Of a stretch of 64,000 bases of DNA, positions 1-7,642 are shown one piece after another. Under the pieces are notes generated by a model. That model was given only the letters and a program-made list of their open reading frames with translations. It was not told the origin of the DNA and did no database searches. This DNA is from Halorarius litoreus (GTDB taxonomy: Archaea > Halobacteriota > Halobacteria > Halobacteriales > Haloarculaceae), in the NCBI RefSeq assembly GCF_024362405.1, contig NZ_CP101454.1, positions 2,728,001 to 2,792,000 on the forward strand, given 5' to 3'. Each line of letters begins with the position of its first letter. Position 1 is the first letter of the stretch. A program made the translations under genes and the position numbers.

Positions 1-149
1 TGAGTGGTGTGCTAACAGCTCCCATTCGTCCGTAAGTTCCACGCGGGAGGGAATAACCCTTTGCACCTGTCGTGTGGGTTATGTGTCGTCTCGGTGTCGC
101 TCGCGGGGTCGTGCGGTCGCTCCCTGACTCGCGTGTCGCTCCCCATGGT

Positions 150-250
150 CGGTTTCGCTGGTCATGGCTCGGTTCGCTCGCCCTCGCTGTTCACGGCTCC
201 CTTCGGTCGCCGTTCACCATACCGTGCCGCTCGCTTCGCTCGCGGCACGC
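150..250. repeat. Low-complexity GCTCGC/TTCG stretch with hairpin
   Basis: A degenerate run of alternating GCTCGC and TTCGCT words ends in a hairpin (arms 224-230 and 242-248, 7 bp, 11-nt loop) just beyond the stop of the first minus-strand gene. Such GCTCGCTTCGCTCGC tracts are frequent between haloarchaeal genes. It could act as a transcript end or simply be a dispersed sequence. I see no gene in bases 1-251. Confidence 0.4.
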
Positions 251-251
251 G

Positions 252-500
252 CTACTCATGCGCAGCGTCCCACTCGTCCGCCCGCTTGAAGTTCTCACAG
301 TTGTTGCACTGTACGCGCCCCATCGAGTCCATCGCGTTCTCCGCCGTCTCGCAGTTGCCACAGAAGTAACCCCACCGTCGCTCCCGGTCGGTGTCGACGT
401 AGACGACGAAGAACGGGGCTTTCGACCCGCGCTCTGCCTCCTCGCGGTCGACGTACAGCGTCTGCCCCGTCGGGCCTTCGAGTTCCTCCAGCGCGCTCAT
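252..500 (-). CDS. Small two-CxxC zinc-finger protein (DUF5816-like)
   Basis: An 82-residue protein with two CxxC pairs (C47/C50 and C65/C68), which would form a single zinc knuckle or ribbon. The N-terminal half has a beta-rich pattern ending in RRWGYFCGNC. It resembles the haloarchaeal DUF5816 family; that name is from memory. The family has no established role that I know. It is divergent from the phosphoesterase gene that starts at 583. The ATG at 500 gives a compact protein with no signal or membrane segment, so it is probably cytosolic and may bind nucleic acid or protein. Function is unknown. Confidence 0.8.
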   Translation of the reverse strand: MSALEELEGPTGQTLYVDREEAERGSKAPFFVVYVDTDRERRWGYFCGNCETAENAMDSMGRVQCNNCENFKRADEWDAAHE

Positions 501-582
501 GCGCCGCCGTAGCCGCGTGGGCGACCAAAACCCTCCGGTTACGTCTCGACACCGTTTTTTCGCCCCCGGTCGACCACCGAGC

Positions 583-1935
583 GTGACCCTCCGACTCCTC
601 CACTACTCGGACATCGAGAACGCCTACGACGACCCCGAGCGACTCGGGCGACTCGCCGGCACCATCGACGAGCGCCGGGACGACGACACGCTCGTGTTCG
701 GTACCGGCGACAACACCTCTCCGGGCATCCTTCCACTCCTGACGCGCGGCGAGCAGGCGCTCGACTTCTTCGGCCGTGTCTCACCGCACGCCGACACGTT
801 CGGCAACCACGACTTCGACTACGGCCCCGACCGCGCGCTCGACCTCGTGGACCGCGCGCCTCAGCCGTGGATTTGCGCGAACGTCGAGCGGAACGGCGGC
901 CGATTCGGGGAGTCGGTCGACGTCCGTCCCTGGCGCGTCTTCGAGCAGAACGGCTCCCGAGTCGGCGTGTTCGGGCTCGTGACGCCGCGCACCGCCTCGA
1001 TAAATCCGAACACCGGCGACGTCCGGTTCACCGACCCGATTGCCGCCGCCGAGGACGCCGTCGACGCGCTCCGCGAGTCGGGCGTCGACCACGTGGTCTG
1101 TCTCTCGCATCTCGGTACCGGCGACGAGGAACTCGCCGCCACCGTCGACGTCGACCTCGTGCTCGGCGGGCACAACCACGCCGAGCGACTCGAGCGACTC
1201 GACGACACCCTGCTCACGCGCCCCGGCGTCAACGGCGAGGTCCTCCTCGAAATCTCGCTCCCCGAACGCGAGGTGACGCGCCACGTCGTCGCCGACGGGC
1301 CGCTCGACGAGACGGTTCGCGACCGATTCGAGGCGCGCATGGCCGAGGCGGGCGTCGACGAGGTGGTCGCGCACGTCGACGAGCCGATCGAGCGCACCGA
1401 GACCGCCTGCTTCCGCGGCGAATCGCGCATCGGGAACTTCGTCGCCGACGCCTACCGCTGGTTCGCGGACGCGGACGTCGGCCTCCAGAACTCCGGCGGC
1501 ATCCGCTCGGGATCGCCGCTCGACGGCGACGTGACGCTCGGCGACCTCATCAGCGTCGTCCCGTTCGACGAACCCCTTGCCGTCGCAGAGGTGACGGGCA
1601 CCGAGCTCACGACCGCGTTCGCGCAGGGTGAGGGCTCGCGGCTCTCGTTCGGCGAACCCGACTGGTGGCACGCGCACGTCTCGGGCGCGACCATCGAGTA
1701 CGACCGCGCGGCAAACGAACTCCGCTCGGCGACGGTCGGCGGCGACCCCATCGACCCCGACCGGCGCTACCGGGTCGCGCTCGCCGACTACCTGCTCCAC
1801 TCCGACGACGAGTTCCCGGTGCTCGACGAGGCCCACCGCGTTGACACCCTGACGACGCAGTACGAGGTGCTGGCGGCGTACGCCCGTGCAGTCGGCATCG
1901 ACCCGGTCGTGGAGGGGCGTATCACCCACACATAG
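583..1935 (+). CDS. 5'-nucleotidase-like metallophosphoesterase
   Basis: A 450-residue protein of the two-domain 5'-nucleotidase/UshA type. It has an N-terminal calcineurin-like phosphoesterase domain (GDN 42-44, GNHD 74-77, later GGHNH) and a C-terminal nucleotidase domain with NSGGIRSG. The first metal motif, normally DxH, reads SDIEN, so Glu replaces His. Unlike periplasmic UshA it has no signal peptide, so it should act in the cytoplasm, perhaps on nucleotides or other phosphoesters. The GTG at 583 is chosen because the domain begins at once; the frame is open further upstream to 499 but that stretch does not look like family sequence. The UspA gene follows 36 nt later in the same direction. 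Confidence 0.85.
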   Translation: MTLRLLHYSDIENAYDDPERLGRLAGTIDERRDDDTLVFGTGDNTSPGILPLLTRGEQALDFFGRVSPHADTFGNHDFDYGPDRALDLVDRAPQPWICANVERNGGRFGESVDVRPWRVFEQNGSRVGVFGLVTPRTASINPNTGDVRFTDPIAAAEDAVDALRESGVDHVVCLSHLGTGDEELAATVDVDLVLGGHNHAERLERLDDTLLTRPGVNGEVLLEISLPEREVTRHVVADGPLDETVRDRFEARMAEAGVDEVVAHVDEPIERTETACFRGESRIGNFVADAYRWFADADVGLQNSGGIRSGSPLDGDVTLGDLISVVPFDEPLAVAEVTGTELTTAFAQGEGSRLSFGEPDWWHAHVSGATIEYDRAANELRSATVGGDPIDPDRRYRVALADYLLHSDDEFPVLDEAHRVDTLTTQYEVLAAYARAVGIDPVVEGRITHT

Positions 1936-1971
1936 TAACATTGACCCGGCCGGCCCCGCCAGGAGTGGATA

Positions 1972-2376
1972 ATGACTCTCGTCGTCGTGCCGGTCCGGTA
2001 CCCGCTGTCCGAACACTCGCGGGCCACGCTCCAGGAGGCGATCGATCTCGCGACTGAACACGACGCCGAGCTGACCATCCTCCACGTCAACGTCTACCAG
2101 AACGACCGTCACATCAATCGCGCACAGCTGAAACGCGCCGTCGAACGCGAATTCGGCCGGCTGGAGTATGCCCGCTACGTCGTCCGCACGGGGTTCCTCG
2201 TGGAGGAGACCATCCTCGACGAGGTCGTCGCAGAGGGTGCGGACTTCGTCGTCATCGGCCGGAAACAGGCCTCACGCTGGCGGCGGATGGTTCGTCGACT
2301 GGTCGACGACCCGGACGTCGAGGCGTTCCTCCGCCGGGAGCTCGACGCGAAAGTCGTCACCGTCAGTCTGTCGTAG
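1972..2376 (+). CDS. Universal stress protein (UspA) family
   Basis: A 134-residue single UspA domain: N-terminal beta strand VVVPVRYPLSEHS, middle LTILHVNVY, and a C-terminal VVIGRKQ strand. The classic ATP-binding signature G-x2-G-x9-G-S/T after that strand is absent (GRKQASRWRRM instead), so it may be a non-ATP-binding type. Haloarchaea carry many such proteins. Its role would be stress tolerance or regulation, without a defined substrate. Its 3' end overlaps the convergent MscS gene by 14 nt. Confidence 0.85.
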   Translation: MTLVVVPVRYPLSEHSRATLQEAIDLATEHDAELTILHVNVYQNDRHINRAQLKRAVEREFGRLEYARYVVRTGFLVEETILDEVVAEGADFVVIGRKQASRWRRMVRRLVDDPDVEAFLRRELDAKVVTVSLS

Positions 2377-3406
2377 CGTCGCTGTCCGGGGCCGACTCGT
2401 CGGCATCGACGCTGGCGTCTGGCGGCTCACGCCGCAGGTGCTCGGGCGGGCCGTCGGTCTCTCGCATCGCCACCTGCATCTCGCCGCTCGTCTCGTCGAA
2501 GAACAGGTGCTGGTGCGGGTAGGCGATCTCCACGTCGGCGTCCTCCAGCAGCTCCCAGAGCTTCGTCTGGACCTTCGAGCGGACGGTGAGGAGCTTGTAC
2601 GGCTCGATGGCCCAGTAGCGGAGCCGGAGGTTGACGCCATGGTCGGCGAAGGTGTCGATGTAACACGTCGGCGCCGCCGGGTAGCGCGCCCCACCGATGC
2701 GGATGTCCGGGCCGCCGCCGATGACGTTGTCGACGTCGCGGGCCGCCTGCTCGATGAGCTCGCGCGCCTCCGCGATGTCGGACTCGTAGGTGACGAGCAC
2801 GTCGAGTTTGAGTCGCGTCCGGGAGTCCTCGGCCGAGAAGTTCACCACGTCACGCTCGCGCATCGAGCCGTTCGGGACGATGAGGAACGTATTGTCGAGG
2901 GTGAATATCTTCGTGTAGCGGAGCGTCACGTCCTCGACGAAGCCGTAGGTGTCCTTGTCGGAGAGGTGGATCATGTCGCCCACCTCGTAGGGGCGCTCCG
3001 AGAGGACGAACAGCCCGTTGATAACCGAGCCGATGATGGGTGCGAGGATGAACCCCAGCACGGCCGAGAACACCGACAGCGAGATGACGAGGTCACTCGC
3101 CTGGAACCCGAAGAACGTCAGCGCGATGAACCCCGCGAAGATGATGATGGCGCCCTGAATCCCGCGAAGGATGGTTCGCGTGACGCTCGGTCGCCGGAAC
3201 CGACGGGCGATACGCCGGCCCAGTATCTGCCGAGCGAGGCTCGACACGTAGTAGGCGACGACGATGACGATGGCCGCCGCGAAGAGCCGGTAGAACGCCG
3301 TCGGTACGAGCTCCGGGAGCCATGGTGGTGGCTGGAGCCCCGTTCCGGCCCCCCCGGTGCTCCCCGGGGGCGTCGGTGTCGGCGTCGGTGTCCCCGCTTG
3401 CGGCAT
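2363..3406 (-). CDS. MscS-family mechanosensitive ion channel
   Basis: A 347-residue small-conductance mechanosensitive channel. A short Thr-Pro-Gly-rich N-terminus precedes three membrane helices (about residues 35-55, 78-100 and 105-135). The third is the Gly/Ala-rich pore helix leading into the MscS signature PYEVGDMI and the beta-domain sequence VPNGSMRERDVVNFS. These channels release solutes on hypo-osmotic shock, a plausible need in a halophile. The ATG at 3406 is preferred; the open frame continues upstream to 3592 but would overlap the start of the divergent PAC2 gene. Confidence 0.92.
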   Translation of the reverse strand: MPQAGTPTPTPTPPGSTGGAGTGLQPPPWLPELVPTAFYRLFAAAIVIVVAYYVSSLARQILGRRIARRFRRPSVTRTILRGIQGAIIIFAGFIALTFFGFQASDLVISLSVFSAVLGFILAPIIGSVINGLFVLSERPYEVGDMIHLSDKDTYGFVEDVTLRYTKIFTLDNTFLIVPNGSMRERDVVNFSAEDSRTRLKLDVLVTYESDIAEARELIEQAARDVDNVIGGGPDIRIGGARYPAAPTCYIDTFADHGVNLRLRYWAIEPYKLLTVRSKVQTKLWELLEDADVEIAYPHQHLFFDETSGEMQVAMRETDGPPEHLRREPPDASVDADESAPDSDATTD

Positions 3407-3494
3407 ATCGCGTCCGTCGCCCGCCCTGCGAAAAAGGGTTGCGTTGCCGGTGGGTGCCACACCAGCTAAGCCCCCCCGGACTGATACCAGGGGT

Positions 3495-4235
3495 ATGTCA
3501 CGAGCCGACCCCAGCTTCGCGGTGAGCCACGACGCCGACGCCTCCGAGACGCTGCTCTGTGGGTTCTCGGAGGTCGGTCTCGCTGGTCTCACCGCCGCGG
3601 ACTATCTCGTCAAGCAGTTCGACCTCGAACAGACCGGCCACATCGACGTCGAACAGCTCCCGACCATCACGCCGTTCGAGAACGGAACCCCGCGGCACCA
3701 CACCCGACTGTTCTCGCGTGACGACCTGGAGTTCACCGTGCTCGTCGGCGAACTTCTGGTGCCGGCGTACGCCGCCGACCCGTTCAGCGAGGCTATCCTC
3801 GAGTGGGCGGAGACGGCCAGCGTCGAGGAGATCGTCGTCGCCTCGGGCGTCCCCACCCCCCACGGTCCGGACGACCACCGGCCGTTCTACATCGCCTCAC
3901 GCGACTACCAGGCGGCACACGACCTCGCAGCAGCCGACGTGAAGCCGATGTCCGGTGGCTTCCTCGACGGCATCAACAGCGCCATCACGGCCCGTGGGAT
4001 GAGCTCGCCGCTCCAGACGTGTGTGTTCACCACGCCGGCCCATCCCCAGACGCCGGACGCCGAAGCCGCCCTGCGGCTCCTCGGTGCGATAGACCGCGTG
4101 TACGACCTCGGCCTCGACACGGGTCCGATGGAGACGTTCGCCAGCAAGATCTCTCGCTACTACGAGGAACTGGCAGACCGGATGGCCGCACAGGAGACCG
4201 CGGACCGTATGCCCGAAGATCGGATGTACATGTAA
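3495..4235 (+). CDS. PAC2 / proteasome assembly chaperone family protein
   Basis: A 246-residue PAC2-family protein. Features are the N-terminal GFSEVGLAGLTAADYLV, the strand-turn around EEIVVASGVPTP, and a glycine-rich GGFLDGINSAI region. Archaeal PAC2 (COG2047/COG1938-type) proteins are related to eukaryotic proteasome assembly chaperones, but their role in archaea is not settled. It is cytosolic, with no membrane segment. The ATG at 3495 is the first in frame at the start of family-like sequence and lies 88 nt from the divergent MscS start. The C-terminus is rich in Met, Asp and Glu. Confidence 0.85.
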   Translation: MSRADPSFAVSHDADASETLLCGFSEVGLAGLTAADYLVKQFDLEQTGHIDVEQLPTITPFENGTPRHHTRLFSRDDLEFTVLVGELLVPAYAADPFSEAILEWAETASVEEIVVASGVPTPHGPDDHRPFYIASRDYQAAHDLAAADVKPMSGGFLDGINSAITARGMSSPLQTCVFTTPAHPQTPDAEAALRLLGAIDRVYDLGLDTGPMETFASKISRYYEELADRMAAQETADRMPEDRMYM

Positions 4236-4306
4236 CCGCACGTCCGCCGCGTCGACCGACCGTCCCCCTCGGTACGCCGCCGTGTGGTACCGCTCGGAGA
4301 CGCCCC

Positions 4307-4314
4307 GTTTTATG
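4307..4314 (+). promoter_or_regulatory. TATA-like box for the SNF transporter gene
   Basis: The sequence GTTTTATG is centred about 28 nt before the ATG at 4339. That is the spacing expected for a leaderless haloarchaeal transcript. Confidence 0.5.
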
Positions 4315-4338
4315 CGGGACTCGGGTGCAACCACGTGT

Positions 4339-5757
4339 ATGACTACCGAACGGTGGTCGTCACGGGTGGGCTTCCTGCTGGCGACCGTCGGCGCGGCCGT
4401 CGGCCTCGGGAACATCTGGCGCTTCTCCGCCGTCGTCGGGCAGAACGGCGGCGGGGCGTATCTGGTCCCCTACCTCGTCGCGGCGTTCGTCTGTGCCGTC
4501 CCGATGCTGCTCCTCGAACTCACCGTCGGCCGTCGACTCCGAACGGACGTCGTCTCGGCGTTCCGCTCCGTGCGAGCCGAGTACGCGGTACTGGGATGGG
4601 TCGTGGCCGGTGGCGTCCTGCTCATCCTGAGTTACTATCTCGTCCTCACGGGCTGGGTACTCGGCTTTCTCGTGTCGTGGCTCGCGGGGTCACAGACGAC
4701 CTTCGGCCCGTTCACCGCGAGCTGGCTCCCAGTCGGCTACTTCGTCGCCGCGACGGCCCTGACGGGCGGCATCGTCTCGCTGGGCGTCCGGGGCGGCATC
4801 GAGCGCATGGCGACGGTGGTGATGCCGACCGTCTTCGTCGTCCTCGTCGCGCTCGCCGGCTACGCGCTCACGCTCCCCGGTTGGCAGGAGGCCGCGGGGT
4901 TCCTGTTCACCCCGCAGTTGTCGGTGCTGTCCGACCCTGGCATCTGGAGTGCCGCGTTCGGGCAGGTGTTCTTCTCGCTGTCGGTCGGGCAGGGAATCAT
5001 GCTCACCTACGGCAGCTACGTCGACGAGGCGACGAACCTCGTCACGTCGTCGGTGCTGATTACCGTCACCGACATCGGGGCCGCCGTCGTCGCCGGGCTC
5101 GTCATCTTCCCCATCGTGTTCAGCTTCGGACTGCAGCCGACGCTCGGGACGGAACTGGCGTTCACGACGCTCCCGACGGCGTTCGCGGCCATGCCGTTCG
5201 GTCGCGTCGTCGCCGTTGCGTTCTTCGGCCTGCTCTTTTTCGCTGCGCTCTCGTCTGCCGTGTCGCTGCTCGAAGTCGGCGTGGCGGCCGCGACGAACAG
5301 CACGACCCTGTCTCGCGAACGAGCGACGCTGCTGCTCACCGCCGGCGTGTTCACCGCCGGGATTCCGTCCGCGCTCAGTTACAGTCCCGTCCGGCTGAGC
5401 CTCGCCGCCCGCCCGGTGCTGGACCTGATAGACGAGTCGGTCGGGGCGTTCGCGTTACCGGTGTCGGCGCTACTCATCGTCTTCGTGTTCGTCTGGGCAG
5501 CCGACGCCGTCGACCTCCGGCGCGACCTCGGGGTGTTCGACCCCCTCGTTCGGTACCTCGTTCCGGGCGTCCTCGTCGTCGTGACGGCCGCGAAAGCCGT
5601 GGGAATCGCTCGCCCGACCTGGCGACTGCTCGTCGACCACGCTCGCGATGGCGACATCGGCCTGGTCGTCGCGGGCGGCGTTCTCGTCGTCCTCGCCGGT
5701 ATCGGATGGCTGCTCAGGAATCGGGGGCTGGTGTCGATGGAGCGACAGCGGCGGTGA
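4339..5757 (+). CDS. Sodium-dependent transporter, NSS/SNF family
   Basis: A 472-residue neurotransmitter:sodium symporter family protein (LeuT fold) with about 11-12 membrane helices. The first helix carries the diagnostic unwound motif VGAAVGLGNIWRFS followed by QNGGGAYLVPY, which binds sodium and substrate. Prokaryotic relatives import amino acids with sodium; the substrate here cannot be read from the sequence. The ATG at 4339 sits under a good TATA box at 4307-4314. It stands alone in its direction before a small zinc protein and could be monocistronic. Confidence 0.93.
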   Translation: MTTERWSSRVGFLLATVGAAVGLGNIWRFSAVVGQNGGGAYLVPYLVAAFVCAVPMLLLELTVGRRLRTDVVSAFRSVRAEYAVLGWVVAGGVLLILSYYLVLTGWVLGFLVSWLAGSQTTFGPFTASWLPVGYFVAATALTGGIVSLGVRGGIERMATVVMPTVFVVLVALAGYALTLPGWQEAAGFLFTPQLSVLSDPGIWSAAFGQVFFSLSVGQGIMLTYGSYVDEATNLVTSSVLITVTDIGAAVVAGLVIFPIVFSFGLQPTLGTELAFTTLPTAFAAMPFGRVVAVAFFGLLFFAALSSAVSLLEVGVAAATNSTTLSRERATLLLTAGVFTAGIPSALSYSPVRLSLAARPVLDLIDESVGAFALPVSALLIVFVFVWAADAVDLRRDLGVFDPLVRYLVPGVLVVVTAAKAVGIARPTWRLLVDHARDGDIGLVVAGGVLVVLAGIGWLLRNRGLVSMERQRR

Positions 5758-5860
5758 GGTGCCGCACCGACACGTCTCCGCCGCGTCGGCTGGGCCACGG
5801 ATAAATGACCCGGCAGAAGGGGCCGTGGACGCTATCCATCTCCCCTGTCTACGGGGGTGT

Positions 5861-6040
5861 ATGAGTCGAAGCGCGACCCCCACTGGCAGCCCGCCTCGCC
5901 GAAAGGCCACACTGTTCTGTTCGGTGTGTGGCCACGAGAGCGGCTACGGCGGGGACTGGATACGCCGGGACGAGACGCTCGTCTGCCCGGACTGCGGTTC
6001 AGTCGTCGTCTCCCAGCCGGCGTTCGGCGTCCCAGCCTAG
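5861..6040 (+). CDS. Small zinc-ribbon protein
   Basis: A 59-residue protein with CSVCG and CPDCG knuckles about 20 residues apart, a classic zinc ribbon. The basic N-terminus (about 15 residues) looks disordered. No family name is recognised with certainty. Its TAG stop overlaps the TAG stop of the convergent eIF2B-like gene through a shared CTAG. Probably a cytosolic regulatory or RNA/DNA-contacting protein, by analogy with other one-ribbon haloarchaeal proteins. Confidence 0.75.
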   Translation: MSRSATPTGSPPRRKATLFCSVCGHESGYGGDWIRRDETLVCPDCGSVVVSQPAFGVPA

Positions 6041-6891
6041 GGCTGACTGGTCCCCTCGTCGGTGACGACGTTGTCGACGAGGTGGATGGGTGTGGCGTCG
6101 TACGCCGGGTTCACGACGTCGAACCCTTCCGCGGGCTCACGCATCACTTCGCTCGGGCTGCGGAACTCGTTTTCGAACGCGAAGCCGCCGCGCTCGATGA
6201 TCTTCGAGGACGAGCCGACGACGTGGACTGGGACGGCGAGGTCGTTCGCCGTCGCGGCGATGGGGAACGTCCCGATGCGGTTGTAGTAGGTGTCGTCGAC
6301 GATGCAGGTCATCCCGAACGCCACGAGGTCACAGTCGTCGAGGACGTGCCCGACCGCGGCGTCGACCAGGAGCGTCGGCTCGACGCGGTCGATACCGGCG
6401 AGCGTCCGGACGGCCTTCCGCCCGAGGTAGCGGGGGCGCGCCTCCGTCACGTAGACGTCGAGGTGTGCGCCGTCGCGGGCGGCGAGTTCGATGGCCTCCA
6501 GCAGCGTCGAGGAGTAGTCGTGCGTCAGGAGGGTCGTGCCGTCGGTGAGCAGGTCCGCGGCGTTCTCCGCGGCCTTCCGCTTGCCCGTCTCGACGGCCTC
6601 GACCACCTCGTCGATGGTCTCGGCGGTGCGCTGTTTGGCGGCCTCGACGTCGTCGAGGTCGGCACCGTCGACGGCCGCCACGATGTCGTTCTGTGTCGTG
6701 TGCAGCGAGGCGTGCGACGGGTTCGCCCGCTTCAGTGCGTTCGAGTTGCGTTCGAGGTCGCGGACGTACTCCTCGACCGTGGGGTACTCACGGTCGAGCA
6801 GCTCGCGCAGCGCCCCGGCGGCCTTCACCGCGACGACCGACGAGGAGTGGGTCTGCATCTCCTCGATCTCGGCGACGGTCTCGTTTATCAT
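6037..6891 (-). CDS. eIF2B alpha/beta/delta-like protein
   Basis: A 284-residue protein of the eIF2B / methylthioribose-1-phosphate isomerase / ribose-1,5-bisphosphate isomerase superfamily. It has a helical N-terminus (1-110) followed by a Rossmann-like domain with LLTHDYSSTLLEAI and YVTEARPRYLGRKA. The isomerase motif GAD (catalytic Asp) is replaced by GMTCIVDD, so isomerase activity is doubtful. A regulatory or GTPase-factor-like role is possible. The ATG at 6891 is chosen because upstream in-frame sequence lacks family character. It diverges from the small protein gene at 6967. Confidence 0.85.
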   Translation of the reverse strand: MINETVAEIEEMQTHSSSVVAVKAAGALRELLDREYPTVEEYVRDLERNSNALKRANPSHASLHTTQNDIVAAVDGADLDDVEAAKQRTAETIDEVVEAVETGKRKAAENAADLLTDGTTLLTHDYSSTLLEAIELAARDGAHLDVYVTEARPRYLGRKAVRTLAGIDRVEPTLLVDAAVGHVLDDCDLVAFGMTCIVDDTYYNRIGTFPIAATANDLAVPVHVVGSSSKIIERGGFAFENEFRSPSEVMREPAEGFDVVNPAYDATPIHLVDNVVTDEGTSQP

Positions 6892-6966
6892 ACCGGGAGG
6901 ACTCCGGGAGGCGGCAAAGACCTTCTGGGTCGGTGCGGTAAAGCGGCTGCCGTCCGTACGGGACGC

Positions 6967-7263
6967 ATGGTCGCCGTCACCTACCACTGTCCGCGGTGTG
7001 GGTCGCTCGCGGAACTCGACCGCGACGCGTACCTCGCGGACAAGTGTGTCACCCCTCATCCGCTCGACGGCTGGGAGTACGCCTCGCCGTGGGAGGCGTA
7101 CGAGGACGCCGAGGGCGTCGAAATAGTCTGTGGCGCGTCGGAGACCCGGGACGAAGGCTGTGGCGAACCCTACTACCTCTCGTTCGTACAGTTCGATGCC
7201 GGCGAAGAGCGCCAGCCCCACACGTCGGTCACCGACGCGACCTTCGACTTTCTGCGGCGCTGA
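6967..7263 (+). CDS. Hypothetical cysteine-rich protein
   Basis: A 98-residue acidic protein with an N-terminal CPRCGS zinc knuckle, a lone central Cys (DKCVTPHP) and a C-terminal CGASETRDEGCGEPYY stretch. These four or five cysteines could bind one zinc. No family is recognised. It starts 75 nt from the divergent eIF2B-like gene and ends 100 nt before the next small zinc protein, so this segment is a cluster of three small zinc proteins. Base composition is ordinary for the window. Confidence 0.75.
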   Translation: MVAVTYHCPRCGSLAELDRDAYLADKCVTPHPLDGWEYASPWEAYEDAEGVEIVCGASETRDEGCGEPYYLSFVQFDAGEERQPHTSVTDATFDFLRR

Positions 7264-7332
7264 TTCGAAACCGTGAACGTACACGAACGTTCAGGTGAAA
7301 CCGCAAGACGGTGGTCGGGTCGAGACGGAACC

Positions 7333-7340
7333 CATATTAA
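7333..7340 (+). promoter_or_regulatory. TATA-like box for the 7364 gene
   Basis: CATATTAA lies about 27 nt before the ATG at 7364, fitting a leaderless transcript. Confidence 0.5.
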
Positions 7341-7363
7341 CCGAGCGTCGAACATGCAACGAT

Positions 7364-7522
7364 ATGGCCCGCTGTCTCAACTGTGAGTCCTACGTGTCCG
7401 AACAGTACGTGAAGGTGTTCGCCCCGGACGGCTACGAGAGCGTCCGCGTCTGCCCCCACTGTGAGGACAAGATGCGCGACGGGAACGGCGTCCGTGAGGC
7501 GCGCGCGCCTCGCCAGCAGTAA
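7364..7522 (+). CDS. Small zinc-binding protein (DUF7563-like)
   Basis: A 52-residue protein with CLNC near the start and CPHC about 26 residues later, separated by a beta-hairpin-like VKVFAPDGYESVRV. This is the layout of a haloarchaeal one-ribbon family I recall as DUF7563. The start at 7364 is fixed by the TATA box at 7333-7340. The C-terminus is basic and Ala/Arg-rich. Function is unknown. It converges on rtcB with a 120-nt gap in which I see no gene. Confidence 0.8.
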   Translation: MARCLNCESYVSEQYVKVFAPDGYESVRVCPHCEDKMRDGNGVREARAPRQQ

Positions 7523-7642
7523 GTTCGATTCACCGCTACGCATCGTCGTTCTCCCGAGCACCTCCCTCACGAGAGTCGTCGGTAGCGCCACGGCTCGGGA
7601 GGTCCCCGCTCGATGTCGCGAAAATGCGTCGTGTGCGGGCAG

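Noticed and set aside
5857..7263. 468-codon plus-strand frame
   Set aside because: Only its last 98 codons (from 6967) look coding; the rest is antisense to the eIF2B-like gene or out of frame with the small zinc-ribbon gene.
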